A stretch of 34,872 nt of DNA from Acidobacterium sp. (GTDB lineage Bacteria > Acidobacteriota > Terriglobia > Terriglobales > Acidobacteriaceae): positions 1-34,872 of the forward strand of contig DAHUYD010000164.1 in assembly GCA_027315385.1 (NCBI GenBank), given 5' to 3'. Of the stretch, positions 1 through 7,869 are shown piece by piece; position 1 is the first letter of the stretch; each line of letters opens with the position of its first letter. Under the pieces are notes generated by a model that saw nothing but the letters and a program-made list of their open reading frames with translations, was not told the origin of the DNA and made no database searches. The translations under genes and the position numbers were made by a program.

Positions 1-130
1 CCTGCGCTCGGCCAAGGCTCGAACCGCAGAAGCGCTGGACCAGGCCGTGACCCAGGCGCTCAAAACCATCACCGCCGAAAACGCAGCCGCCTGGTTCCGA
101 CACTGCGGCTATGGTCTACAGCAATCATAG
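1..130 (+). CDS. IS630-type transposase, C-terminal fragment (cut by window start)
   Basis: Only the last 43 codons are present, read from base 2 to a TAG at 128-130. The fragment ends in a Trp-Phe-Arg-His-Cys-Gly-Tyr segment. That resembles the extreme C-terminus of IS630/Tc1-mariner-type DDE transposases, where an A-W-F-x-H-C-G-Y tail lies a few residues before the stop. The DDE catalytic residues would lie upstream, outside the window. The next gene begins only 13 bases after the stop, which suggests the element's right end is at about 131-140. The family call rests on this short tail, so another DDE family is possible. Confidence 0.65.
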   Translation, partial: LRSAKARTAEALDQAVTQALKTITAENAAAWFRHCGYGLQQS

Positions 131-140
131 TTTTGCTCTA
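1..140 (+). mobile_element. Right end of an IS630-like insertion sequence (partial)
   Basis: IS630-family elements usually end within a few tens of bases of the transposase stop and insert at TA dinucleotides. Here the transposase stop at 130 is followed by TTTTGCTC and then TA at 139-140, directly before a gene that looks 5'-truncated. The other inverted repeat is outside the window, so the exact boundary is inferred. Confidence 0.4.
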
Positions 141-142
141 AA

Positions 143-526
143 ATGGCGGCCGAGCAGTTTTTTCCCCCGCGTACCGATGGCCGCACGCCCCCTCCGGTAG
201 CCTGGGCTGAGCAGATGACGAATCGCAGACTCGAGGGCGCCGAGCGCCAGGTGGCGCACAAGACCATCCATTTCCTTTTTGGGGCGCTGGCTGGCGCCGC
301 CTATGGAGCTCTCGTTGAGTTCGAGCCCTCGCTCGCAGCGTGGCGCGGGGCGGCTTTCGGCGTCACGCTAAACCGCATTACGCACGAATGGCTGCTGCCG
401 AAAATGGATCTCAGCGCGGAGCCGAATCGGCAACCCACCCAGGAGCGCATCAGCGAGTGGGTAACCCACGCCGTCTACGGGGTCGCGACCGACACCACAC
501 GGCGGATGGTGCGGAAACGAATGTAG
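143..526 (+). CDS. DUF1440-family (YagU-like) membrane protein, probably 5'-truncated
   Basis: This 127-residue ORF has a central hydrophobic glycine/alanine-rich stretch (about residues 43-62, HFLFGALAGAAYGALVEF) and a C-terminal segment rich in His, Tyr and Gly. The pattern resembles the C-terminal two thirds of DUF1440 proteins, small inner-membrane proteins of unknown function. The N-terminal membrane segment usual for the family is missing; residues 1-30 read like an internal loop (PPRTDGRTPPP). The ATG is 13 bases after the transposase stop and in the same frame. No Shine-Dalgarno sequence is visible. The simplest reading is that an insertion removed the 5' end and the remnant may not be functional. 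It converges with the next gene, with one base between stops. Confidence 0.5.
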   Translation: MAAEQFFPPRTDGRTPPPVAWAEQMTNRRLEGAERQVAHKTIHFLFGALAGAAYGALVEFEPSLAAWRGAAFGVTLNRITHEWLLPKMDLSAEPNRQPTQERISEWVTHAVYGVATDTTRRMVRKRM

Positions 527-527
527 T

Positions 528-1601
528 TCACACCTGGCGCGCGGGCTCTTCCGGGACGTGGCGGTGCGCGAGTTCCTCCCCGGCGTGCTCGCTCTCTTCG
601 GCCACCTTCATCAGGGAGACACGGTCGATGCGCGCCCACACCAGGCCGACAGGAACAATGCCGACGAAGGTGACCAGCAGCAGCGCGGCGGCGCAACCCA
701 GCGAAGCCTCCGGCTTCGCACCGAAGAGCCCAACAATGGTCGCCGCAACACCGGCAATCTGTGTAAACCAACCGAGGATGGGCAATTGCAGCGCGCTGAC
801 AACGCCACTGGCGATCATGAGAATAACTGCGCGAGCCGGTGTCGCGGTCGCCAGCGGCTGACTGGCGACGAAAGCGTGCAATGTGAAGAGGTACGCGAGC
901 GCGATCAGCACCCACATCGCCAGCGACAGCGCGAGAACGATCGCAAAATCGGAGAAGGTGCGGATCGTGTCCAGTCCGGAATGAAACGTCTCGATCTTCT
1001 TCTCGACGGCGACGCCCGCCCTGGCGGAGATCGAGCCGAAAGCGCGTCCCAGCATCCGGGCGACCTTGTCGCCCGCCAGGCGCACCGCAACGAGGAAAAG
1101 CGCTCCTGCGACGGTTAGATCCAGCCCAAGAAATGCGGCCCTCCTGACATGGTGCGGCACCGCGGAAGCCGACGACAGCGCGATCACGGAAAACGCGATC
1201 AGAGCCATCGAACCCGCGTCGAAGAGGCGTTCCACAACATAGACGGCGACCTGTGAGGTCAGTGGCTGGCCGGTCTTTTTGGAGACCAGATAGGGGCGGG
1301 ACAAATCGGCGACGCGGCCAATGAGCGCAACCGCAGTAAAGCCCATCACCTGCATGCCGACCAGCGAGAAGGGCGGCAGCTTTTCCTTGTGCCGCATGAG
1401 CCGGACCCATCGGTAGCCGCGGAAAACGTACCCCGCGTAGATGCAGGCCAGGCCGGCGACGATCATAAGCCAGTCGGCCAGACGAAGCTGCTCGGCAACC
1501 ACCGCCCACCTGAACTGAATGCGGTGCAGCAGGAACCACAGCGGCGCAGCCACAACGGCGAACGCAGCCAGCCACAGGATCCGCTTCTTGTGCAGTGTCA
1601 T
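528..1601 (-). CDS. UPF0104 / lysylphosphatidylglycerol synthase TM-type membrane protein
   Basis: A 357-residue integral membrane protein with roughly eight hydrophobic segments (for example about residues 8-28, 43-62, 77-97, 120-143, 155-175, 215-245, 255-280 and 295-320). It has the features of the UPF0104/AglD2 family: a Gly-Arg-x-x-Asp-Leu-x-Arg-Pro motif after the third segment (GRVADLSRPYL), then a V-V-E-R-x-x-D motif (VVERLFDAGSM). The family covers the flippase-like transmembrane part of MprF and related presumed lipid or glycolipid transporters. There is no cytoplasmic aminoacyl-transferase domain, so it is not a full MprF. A GGAG sequence precedes the ATG. It is the last gene of the minus-strand run that starts with arginine decarboxylase. 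The substrate cannot be read from the sequence. Confidence 0.8.
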   Translation of the reverse strand: MTLHKKRILWLAAFAVVAAPLWFLLHRIQFRWAVVAEQLRLADWLMIVAGLACIYAGYVFRGYRWVRLMRHKEKLPPFSLVGMQVMGFTAVALIGRVADLSRPYLVSKKTGQPLTSQVAVYVVERLFDAGSMALIAFSVIALSSASAVPHHVRRAAFLGLDLTVAGALFLVAVRLAGDKVARMLGRAFGSISARAGVAVEKKIETFHSGLDTIRTFSDFAIVLALSLAMWVLIALAYLFTLHAFVASQPLATATPARAVILMIASGVVSALQLPILGWFTQIAGVAATIVGLFGAKPEASLGCAAALLLVTFVGIVPVGLVWARIDRVSLMKVAEESEHAGEELAHRHVPEEPARQV

Positions 1602-1627
1602 CGAGGCTCCGGGAGGGATTGCACGGA

Positions 1628-2368
1628 TTAGCGGGACGCCCGCCGCGGCGCGGCGTCAGCCCTCAGGCGGGCCATCTGGCGCTGGCGGTGGCGCAATTCG
1701 TAGCGGCGGTTGTACTCGTGGATTACCCGCTCCACGTAGGCCCGAGTCTCGGGATACGGAGGGATGCCGTGCCAGCGCTCCACCGCTGCCGGCCCCGCGT
1801 TGTATGCGGCCAGCGCCAACGGCAGGTCGTCGTGGTACCGGATCAGCAGTTCATTCAAATACGCTGTCCCGCCATCGATGTTCTGTACTGGAGCAAAGCT
1901 GTTGGAGACGCCCATTTCCGCGGCGGTGCCCGGCATAAGCTGCATCAGACCTCTCGCCCCCGCTCGGCTCACGGCCCGCGCTCGGCCGTCGCTTTCCTCC
2001 CGGACTACGCTGGCCAGCAGGTCGGCATCTATATCGTAAGCAGCGCTGGCCTGCGCCAGCATGGGGCGCAGATCTTTCTCGGAGAGCCTTTCCGGCGAAG
2101 GTTGCGTGCCCCTCGCCGCCGGGTTCTGCTTTTCGGCGGAAGGCGGTTGGATTGTCTCGATGGAGGCGATCTCCGACGCCTCCACATCCATATAGTTATC
2201 GCCGGAAGCATCCAGATACAGGCGGACTCTACCCGCCTCCGGCACACGGCGGTCGCAGATGAGGTCGAATCCGTTCTTCAGGGTAACGCGCTCCGCGGCG
2301 TGAGCAGCGGCGGCCAAGCACACGAGAACCAGCGCTCGAGACCAGATTTTGCACCATTGCCGCAGCAT
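1628..2368 (-). CDS. Lytic transglycosylase, SLT domain
   Basis: A 246-residue exported murein lytic transglycosylase, expected to cleave the MurNAc-GlcNAc bond of peptidoglycan in the periplasm. Residues 1-24 form a signal peptide ending A-H-A. Residues 25-75 hold a small beta-rich segment that mentions a DUF4124-like fold but is not clearly assignable. The SLT domain spans about 105-225. It contains the catalytic Glu125 in the REES motif, the GARGLMQLMPGTA block (137-149), AYNAGP (188-193) and the ETRAYV motif (207-212). These are the standard signature blocks of family 1 Slt/MltC-type enzymes. The ATG lies six bases downstream of the HAD gene stop, so the two are probably co-transcribed. 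Confidence 0.9.
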   Translation of the reverse strand: MLRQWCKIWSRALVLVCLAAAAHAAERVTLKNGFDLICDRRVPEAGRVRLYLDASGDNYMDVEASEIASIETIQPPSAEKQNPAARGTQPSPERLSEKDLRPMLAQASAAYDIDADLLASVVREESDGRARAVSRAGARGLMQLMPGTAAEMGVSNSFAPVQNIDGGTAYLNELLIRYHDDLPLALAAYNAGPAAVERWHGIPPYPETRAYVERVIHEYNRRYELRHRQRQMARLRADAAPRRASR

Positions 2369-2374
2369 TGACCT

Positions 2375-3262
2375 CTACTCTACCATTCCTGAGACGCGGA
2401 ACCCGGCCAGAACGCTCTCCAGAATCTGGCCTACTCCGTCCTCGTCATTGGAGGCCGCTACGGCCCATCCACGCCGCCGCGCCTCGATCACCAGGTCGGG
2501 AGCGCCATTGGCCATCACGATCGCCCGGCCCGCGGACTCCAGCATCTCCAGATCGTTCCAGTTGTCGCCCATGGCCACAATTTCCTCGCGCGCGATCCCG
2601 CGCTGGCGGGCCAGCCGCCGCAGCGCCGCTCCCTTGGAACAGCCGGGCGGCAGAATGTCGAGGATGGTCAGGTCGCGCGCCTCATACTCGGTACGATGCA
2701 CTGCGATGCGCGGCGCCAGACCGCTCGCGGCAAGCCACTCCTCTGCTCTGCGCATCTCCGCCACCGTACCGCAGACCATTCCCTGAACGGGTTCCTCGCC
2801 GGAATCGAAGGCTCGTTCCAGCGGGCGAACTTCGCGAATGGAATCGCGGTTTGCCTCAACCCAAAGGGCCATCCGCGGGTGCAGCCGCTCGATGCATTCG
2901 AGCACCATCTCCCCGGAACCTTCGCGATCGAAGGTGAAGACTGTGCTGCCCAGCGGCCGCAGAGCGGGGCAAAGAGCTCGCGCGGTTTCTGCCGGCAGCG
3001 TGAAGCGGTCGATCGCAGCGCCGCCCAGCGTCCGCGTGACCGAGCCATTGGAGGTGATCATCACCGTCTCCGGCTTCAGCTCCACCGGCGCCATCAGCGG
3101 GGCGGCATACGCCTGGCGGCGGCCCGTGGCGATCGCGATTTCCAGGCCCGCGGCCTCGGCTTCGCGCAGCGCGCGGATATTGCGGCTGCTGATGCGCGTC
3201 CCGGCTGAGGGCAGCAGCGTGCCGTCAATATCGATGACGAACATCTTTACGGGAGGAGGCAT
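2375..3262 (-). CDS. HAD-superfamily Cof-type phosphatase
   Basis: A 295-residue soluble HAD hydrolase of the Cof/IIB subfamily, which typically dephosphorylates sugar phosphates, phosphoglycolate or flavin nucleotides. Motif I is DIDGTLL with nucleophile Asp11 and Asp13. Motif II is TSNG (70-73). The motif III lysine is in GCSKGAAL near residue 207, and motif IV is GDNWNDLEM near residue 232. The large insert between motifs II and III forms the C2 cap of this subfamily. A GGGAG sequence a few bases upstream supports the ATG at 3262. It sits 33 bases after tadA in the same run. The substrate is not predictable from sequence. Confidence 0.88.
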   Translation of the reverse strand: MPPPVKMFVIDIDGTLLPSAGTRISSRNIRALREAEAAGLEIAIATGRRQAYAAPLMAPVELKPETVMITSNGSVTRTLGGAAIDRFTLPAETARALCPALRPLGSTVFTFDREGSGEMVLECIERLHPRMALWVEANRDSIREVRPLERAFDSGEEPVQGMVCGTVAEMRRAEEWLAASGLAPRIAVHRTEYEARDLTILDILPPGCSKGAALRRLARQRGIAREEIVAMGDNWNDLEMLESAGRAIVMANGAPDLVIEARRRGWAVAASNDEDGVGQILESVLAGFRVSGMVE

Positions 3263-3295
3263 CTGCTCCCAGTGTATTGGATCGCGCCCACCTTC

Positions 3296-3748
3296 TTATC
3301 GCCGCTCGCGGAAGAAGGCGCGCAGCAGGTCCGCGGACTCGTCGGCCAGAATGCCCGCCGTGACCGCCATGATGTGGTTGAGCCGAGGATGATTCAGCAC
3401 TTCAAGGACAGAACCGGCCGCGCCCGCCTTAGGATCCGCCGCGGCGTACACCAGCCGTCCCAGACGCGCGTGAATCATGGCTCCGGCGCACATCGCGCAA
3501 GGCTCCAGCGTCACGTACAGCTCGCAATCCGTAAGCCTATAGTTGCCCACATCCTGGGCAGCAGCACGCAATGCAACCATCTCCGCATGCGCCGTGGGAT
3601 CGCAGTCGCGCAGCACCCGATTCTGCCCCCGCGCCGCGATTTCCCCGCCCATTACCGCAACTGCGCCGATTGGGACTTCGCCCGCTTCGCCAGCCGCTCG
3701 CGCCTCCGCGAGTGCCTCGCCCATCAGGATTTCGTCGGCTTGTGCCAT
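3296..3748 (-). CDS. tadA: tRNA adenosine(34) deaminase TadA
   Basis: A 150-residue zinc-dependent deaminase that converts A34 to inosine in the tRNA-Arg(ACG) wobble position. Both zinc motifs are present: H-A-E at residues 54-56 (zinc ligand His54, proton shuttle Glu56) and P-C-A-M-C at 83-87 (zinc ligands Cys84 and Cys87). The following AGAMIHARLGRLVY segment and the full length match TadA, not cytosine or guanine deaminases. It starts 15 bases after the Imm53-family stop. The gene is normally essential, so its location inside a polyamine operon may simply reflect convenient expression. The guanine deaminase alternative is less likely because the C-terminal region is the short TadA type. 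Confidence 0.93.
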   Translation of the reverse strand: MAQADEILMGEALAEARAAGEAGEVPIGAVAVMGGEIAARGQNRVLRDCDPTAHAEMVALRAAAQDVGNYRLTDCELYVTLEPCAMCAGAMIHARLGRLVYAAADPKAGAAGSVLEVLNHPRLNHIMAVTAGILADESADLLRAFFRERR

Positions 3749-3763
3749 GCGTTCCGGCTGTTT

Positions 3764-4060
3764 CTACGCCGGCCCCTCGACCCACTTGCGGAAGACGCCG
3801 ATGATCTGCTCGAGGCGGCGAGGATCGCCCTTGCCCTCAAAGCGCCGTTCCCTGAGCGTGCAGTCGATCCACTCCCCCCCGCTGGAATCGAAGTTCATGC
3901 GATTCGGCGCTGCATCCTGCGCGGAGGTGCCCTCGAGGCTGATCGTCAGATGCCACCCCTGCCGCCGCAGGCTCTCCAGATGTATCCCTTCATTGTGCTC
4001 CCACGCGCCGTCGCACTGGCGCTGGTACCAGTCTTCCAGCCATTCGAGATTGTTGGGCAT
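3764..4060 (-). CDS. Imm53-family immunity-like protein
   Basis: A 98-residue soluble acidic protein. The N-terminus carries the features I associate with the Imm53 family: L-E-W-L-x-x-W-Y-x-x-Q-C-D-G-x-W-E-H in residues 5-22, followed by G-W-x-L-x-I-S-L-E. Imm53 was defined computationally as a presumed immunity protein of polymorphic toxin systems; biochemical function is largely unknown. No toxin gene lies next to it. Its ATG overlaps the agmatine deiminase stop by one base (TGATG), so it is probably translationally coupled to that gene. An orphan immunity gene or a housekeeping role in this operon are both possible. Confidence 0.7.
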   Translation of the reverse strand: MPNNLEWLEDWYQRQCDGAWEHNEGIHLESLRRQGWHLTISLEGTSAQDAAPNRMNFDSSGGEWIDCTLRERRFEGKGDPRRLEQIIGVFRKWVEGPA

Positions 4061-5172
4061 CAGGACTCCGCCTCCGGCTGCTGCTGAGTCATGCAGTGAA
4101 TCGCCCCCAGCCCCCAGATCAGGTCTCCGCAGTAAATGCCCACCACTTCGCGCGAAGGAAACGCATCCGCGAGAACGTTGAGCGCCTTGCGATCGACGGA
4201 GTGATTTAAGGTTGGCACGAGAACGCGCCCGTTGGCAATGTAAAAGTTGGCGTAGCTGGCCGGCAGCCGCTGCTTGTCGAACACCACCGGTTCCGGCATC
4301 GGCAGCTCAAGTACCCGGAATGGCTTGCCTTCGAGATTGCGAGCGGACTTCAGGCGATCGAGATTCTCCTGGAGCGGCAGATAATTCTCATCCTCGCGAT
4401 TGCGCTCCACGGCGGCGACGATCGTGTTGGGCCCCACGAAGCGCGCGATGTCGTCCACGTGCCCGTGGGTATCGTCTCCAGCGATCCCGCGGTTGAGCCA
4501 CAACACCTGCTCGATGCCCAGATAATCGCGGAAAACCCGCTCCATCTGCACGCGACCGATGCCCGGATTGCGGGCCTGCACTTTGCTCAGCAGGCACTCC
4601 TCCGTCGTGATCAGCGTGCCCTGGCCGTTCACGTCAATCGATCCACCCTCGAGCACCACGCGCTGCGACCCGGTCGGCGTCTCGACCCAGGGCATCCACT
4701 GCTCCAGGTGCAGTAGTTCCGCCACGCGGCCCGGAATCTGATCGTCGTGGTGCCAATCCGGATACTTCGCCCACGCGTTGAATTTCCAGTTGGTCACCGC
4801 GATGGAGGCTTTGTTCGAGCCCAGCGCCTCCTTCTTGACGAAGATCGGGCCCGAATCCCGGGTCCATACGCGATCAGTCTTCCACACATGGAAATGCACG
4901 CGGGAAAGCTTGGCGCCCACCCGCCGCAGCACGCCTTCCGCCCGCTTCCCGGCTACCGCCGTGTTCACCAGAATGTGCACCTGTTCCTCGCGGGTCAGGT
5001 GTCGCACAATCTCCGCGTAAACCCACGGGATGGGCAGGAGCTTGCCCGGCCAGTCTGTTGGGTTGTGGGGCCACGCCAGCCAGGTGGCGGCATGCGGTTC
5101 CCATTCGGCCGGCATGCGATAGCCAAGATCGCGCGGGGTGCCCGCCGATTCCGTCGCGTGCGTCTCTCTCAT
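4060..5172 (-). CDS. aguA: Agmatine deiminase
   Basis: A 370-residue member of the guanidino-group-modifying enzyme superfamily that hydrolyses agmatine to N-carbamoylputrescine and ammonia. The family blocks are present: MPAEWEPH near the N-terminus (20-27), W-T-R-D-S-G-P (103-109), V-L-E-G-G-S (173-178), the catalytic histidine in G-H-V-D-D (237-241), and the nucleophile Cys360 in the block A-I-H-C-M-T-Q-Q at the C-terminus. Length agrees with AguA. The ATG overlaps the stop of the upstream amidase by four bases (ATGA). The gene product supplies the substrate of that amidase, so the pathway step is well supported by context. A peptidylarginine deiminase activity is unlikely because there is no signal peptide. 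Confidence 0.93.
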   Translation of the reverse strand: MRETHATESAGTPRDLGYRMPAEWEPHAATWLAWPHNPTDWPGKLLPIPWVYAEIVRHLTREEQVHILVNTAVAGKRAEGVLRRVGAKLSRVHFHVWKTDRVWTRDSGPIFVKKEALGSNKASIAVTNWKFNAWAKYPDWHHDDQIPGRVAELLHLEQWMPWVETPTGSQRVVLEGGSIDVNGQGTLITTEECLLSKVQARNPGIGRVQMERVFRDYLGIEQVLWLNRGIAGDDTHGHVDDIARFVGPNTIVAAVERNREDENYLPLQENLDRLKSARNLEGKPFRVLELPMPEPVVFDKQRLPASYANFYIANGRVLVPTLNHSVDRKALNVLADAFPSREVVGIYCGDLIWGLGAIHCMTQQQPEAES

Positions 5173-6086
5173 TGCACCTCGTCATCCAGAAAACGGTTGA
5201 CGATTGGCGCGTAGGCATCGATGCGCCGATCGCGCAGGAACGGCCAGTTGCGGCGCGTGTCTTCGATCTTTTTCAGGTCGATCTCGCCTGTCAGGATTTC
5301 TTCGCGGTCGTGCGAGGCTTTCGCGATAACTCGGCCAAACGGATCAGCCAGAAAGGACCCTCCCCAGAACTCCAGGCCAGGGCCCTCCGCGCGGTTGCCC
5401 CGCACGTCGCCGTGCTCGTGCCCGATGCGATTGACTCCGGCAACGTAGACGCCGTTGGCGATGGCGTGAGCGCGCTGGATCGTCTGCCAAGCTTCATACT
5501 GAGCCGCGCCGAACTCCTCTTTTTCGTGCGGATGCCAGCCGATGGCGGTCGGATAGAACAGCACGTTCGCGCCCTGCAGCGCGATGATGCGCGCGCCTTC
5601 CGGATACCACTGGTCCCAGCAGATCAGCGTGCCGATTTTGCCCGCCGACGTGTCGAACGCGCGGAAACCCAGATCCCCTGGCGTGAAGTAAAACTTCTCG
5701 TAATAGAGGGGATCGTCTGGAATGTGCATTTTGCGGTACAGGCCGGCCACGCGGCCGTCGCGCTCCAGAATCGCGGCGGTGTTGTGGTACAGCCCCGGCG
5801 CGCGCCGCTCGAACAGCGAAGCCACCACCACCACGCCGCACTCGCGCGCCACAACACCCAGCATCTCTGTGCTCGGGCCGGGAATCGCCTCGGCCAGATC
5901 GAAAAGCGCGATATCCTCGCGCTGGCAGAAGTACTGAGCGCGAAAAAGCTCCGGCAGGCACACAACCTCCGCGCCCAGGCGCGCCGCCTCGCGCACCCGG
6001 TCCGCCGCCTTCTCCAGATTGGCGTCGGGGTCCGGCCCGCAGCACATCTGGACAAGGCCAACGCGAAATGTCGTCTCCGACGCCAT
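5169..6086 (-). CDS. aguB: N-carbamoylputrescine amidase
   Basis: A 305-residue nitrilase-superfamily enzyme that hydrolyses N-carbamoylputrescine to putrescine, CO2 and ammonia. The Glu-Lys-Cys catalytic triad is visible: Glu46 in CLPELF, Lys119 in YRKMHIP and Cys156 in ICWDQWYPE. The D-D-P-x-x-Y-E-K-F-Y-F segment after the lysine and the C-W-D-Q-W-Y-P-E block are typical of AguB among nitrilases. I chose the ATG at 6086, preceded by a GCAGGA sequence. An in-frame start further upstream would add 24 arginine-rich residues not found in the family. It overlaps aguA by four bases, so the two are coupled. Confidence 0.93.
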   Translation of the reverse strand: MASETTFRVGLVQMCCGPDPDANLEKAADRVREAARLGAEVVCLPELFRAQYFCQREDIALFDLAEAIPGPSTEMLGVVARECGVVVVASLFERRAPGLYHNTAAILERDGRVAGLYRKMHIPDDPLYYEKFYFTPGDLGFRAFDTSAGKIGTLICWDQWYPEGARIIALQGANVLFYPTAIGWHPHEKEEFGAAQYEAWQTIQRAHAIANGVYVAGVNRIGHEHGDVRGNRAEGPGLEFWGGSFLADPFGRVIAKASHDREEILTGEIDLKKIEDTRRNWPFLRDRRIDAYAPIVNRFLDDEVQ

Positions 6087-6174
6087 TATTCCTGCCTTGG
6101 TTTGTTGCTCGCTTCGTGCAATGCGCGAACGGCGCAGGCCCCTTCGCCCACGCCGCACTGATTACGGATACCGC

Positions 6175-6732
6175 CTACTCGAAAATCAGTATCGCTGCCG
6201 CGATCGTGGTCGTCCACAAGCCGCGCTTGTCCCCGATCGCCGACTGTGTGACGTTCGCCGTGCGCACGATTTTGTTAGAGATGCGGTAGATTTCCTTCTT
6301 CTCGTCCCAGCTCTTGTCGGAATCGAAGTCCACATCCAGGGTGGTGGCCAGCATCTCCGCCGCCAGTTCTTCCGCGTACTCGCCGGCCTGCTCCTCGGTT
6401 TCGCCGAAACTATGGTGCTCGCTCAGATACCCGTAGGTGTTGCGGTCAGTCGGAATGGCCACGCCGATACTGGAAGCCACCAGACGGTGCGGCTCACGCG
6501 TGGAATTTTCCGCCACAACCGCAAAGACCACCTCGCCCGGACTCAGGTATTTCAGCCCCTCCTTGCGAGCGATCAGCTTCGCCTGAGGGGGAAAGATGGA
6601 GGAAACCCGCACCAGGTTCTGTGCGGCAATGCCGGCATCGCGCAGCGCCAGCTCAAATGAAGTCAGTCTCTCTTTGTGTTTCCCGACGCCCTTGGTGAAA
6701 AAGAGGCGCCGCGGAACCATGCTCTTTGCCAA
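6175..6732 (-). CDS. pdaD: Pyruvoyl-dependent arginine decarboxylase
   Basis: A 185-residue proenzyme that decarboxylates arginine to agmatine, the first step of this pathway. The self-cleavage site is the Ser44-Ser45 pair in VRVSSIFPP; the second serine becomes the pyruvoyl group after serinolysis, as in the archaeal PvlArgDC family. Other family blocks are P-x-x-F-F-T-K-G-x-G at the N-terminus, G-E-x-V-F-x-V, and [10 protein letters not shown] chose TTG at 6732 because a GGAAGGAG lies eight bases upstream. An ATG four codons later would put that site too far away. The stop is 88 bases from aguB. This enzyme type is common in archaea and less common in bacteria. Confidence 0.9.
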   Translation of the reverse strand: MAKSMVPRRLFFTKGVGKHKERLTSFELALRDAGIAAQNLVRVSSIFPPQAKLIARKEGLKYLSPGEVVFAVVAENSTREPHRLVASSIGVAIPTDRNTYGYLSEHHSFGETEEQAGEYAEELAAEMLATTLDVDFDSDKSWDEKKEIYRISNKIVRTANVTQSAIGDKRGLWTTTIAAAILIFE

Positions 6733-6871
6733 TGTCTGTGCTCCTTCCGGTATCTGCTGCGTGCGGCGAAGACCTGGGCATTCACGCTCCCGCAGAAGTC
6801 CACCCCGATGAAAGTTATCACAGGCCAGCGGGTTGCGGGGGGGCTGAATTTGCGAATTTACGCCGCTTTCA

Positions 6872-7798
6872 TCATACGGTACGGCCGTCGCGGGAGCTTC
6901 GTGATTCCCCGCCCCGCCCGCGGTACGGCTGCGTGGCAATCCCCAGAAACTCCTGCGCCGCCCGCGAGAGCTGCCGGTCCTTGCGGAAGATCAGAGCCAG
7001 GTTCCGGGCGAGGCGTACCCCTTCGAGCGACAGCACGATGAGCGAGCCCGCCCGCTCTTCTTCCGCAACATTAGTGCGCGGCAGGAACCCGAGGCCGAGG
7101 CCGACGCTGACGTACCGCTTGAGCATCTCGCTCGATTCGACTTCCATCGCGATCCGCGGCCTGATCTCGTTCACGCGGAAAAACTCGTCGAGCTGCTCGC
7201 GGCGGCGACCGTGCGCCGGCAACAGCAGCGGGAACTTCGCCGCCTCCTGTATCCTCACCGTGCCGCGCCCCGCCAGCGAATGCCCTTTCGGCACCACCAC
7301 CGCGAGTTCGTCCCTATGGATGGTTTCCACCGTCAGCCGCCCGTCGCTCACCGGCAGCGAAACCACCCCGAAATCCACCTCGCGATTGGCGACGCTTTCC
7401 AGCGTCCTCAGCCGCTCCGCGCGCACGACGTTCAGCATCACGCGCGGATACTGGCGCCGGAATTGCGCGAAGACCTGCGGCAGCACGTACAAATGGGTCG
7501 CCTCATTGGCGCTGATGCTGAGTTCCCCGCGCGGCGAGCGTTCCTGCTCCGCGATCGCCAGCAGAATATGCCGCTGGCGCTCCATGCAGTATTCGGCAAA
7601 AGGCTCAAAAAGCCGGCCGGCGGCAGTGTAGGTGACTTTGCCGCCGTCCCGGTCGAAAAGGCGCGCCCCGATTTCCTGTTCCAGCGAGCGTATCTGCGCG
7701 GAAACCGCCGGCTGCGTGCGCAGCAGCTTTTGCGCCGCCCGCGAGAAGCTCTTGAGGCGGCTGACCTCCAGAAAGGTCCGCAGTTGCTCGAAATCCAT
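6872..7798 (-). CDS. LysR-family transcriptional regulator
   Basis: A 308-residue LysR-type regulator. The winged helix-turn-helix occupies residues 1-60 and carries the standard pattern [17 protein letters not shown] followed by [13 protein letters not shown]. The effector-binding domain covers about 90-295, with GELSISAN at the linker and V-G-L-G-L-G-F-L-P near the end. A charged tail of about 20 residues follows. The gene lies upstream of arginine decarboxylase in the same direction, with 139 bases between, so it might regulate the polyamine genes or be transcribed into them. Classical LysR regulators are divergent from their target, which is not the case here. The effector cannot be predicted. 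Confidence 0.9.
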   Translation of the reverse strand: MDFEQLRTFLEVSRLKSFSRAAQKLLRTQPAVSAQIRSLEQEIGARLFDRDGGKVTYTAAGRLFEPFAEYCMERQRHILLAIAEQERSPRGELSISANEATHLYVLPQVFAQFRRQYPRVMLNVVRAERLRTLESVANREVDFGVVSLPVSDGRLTVETIHRDELAVVVPKGHSLAGRGTVRIQEAAKFPLLLPAHGRRREQLDEFFRVNEIRPRIAMEVESSEMLKRYVSVGLGLGFLPRTNVAEEERAGSLIVLSLEGVRLARNLALIFRKDRQLSRAAQEFLGIATQPYRGRGGESRSSRDGRTV

Positions 7799-7869
7799 GA
7801 TCTATAGCCAGAATACGGCAATTCCCCAGTCGCTGTTACCGGTTGGGATTTTCGGGCCTGCCTGAAGCA

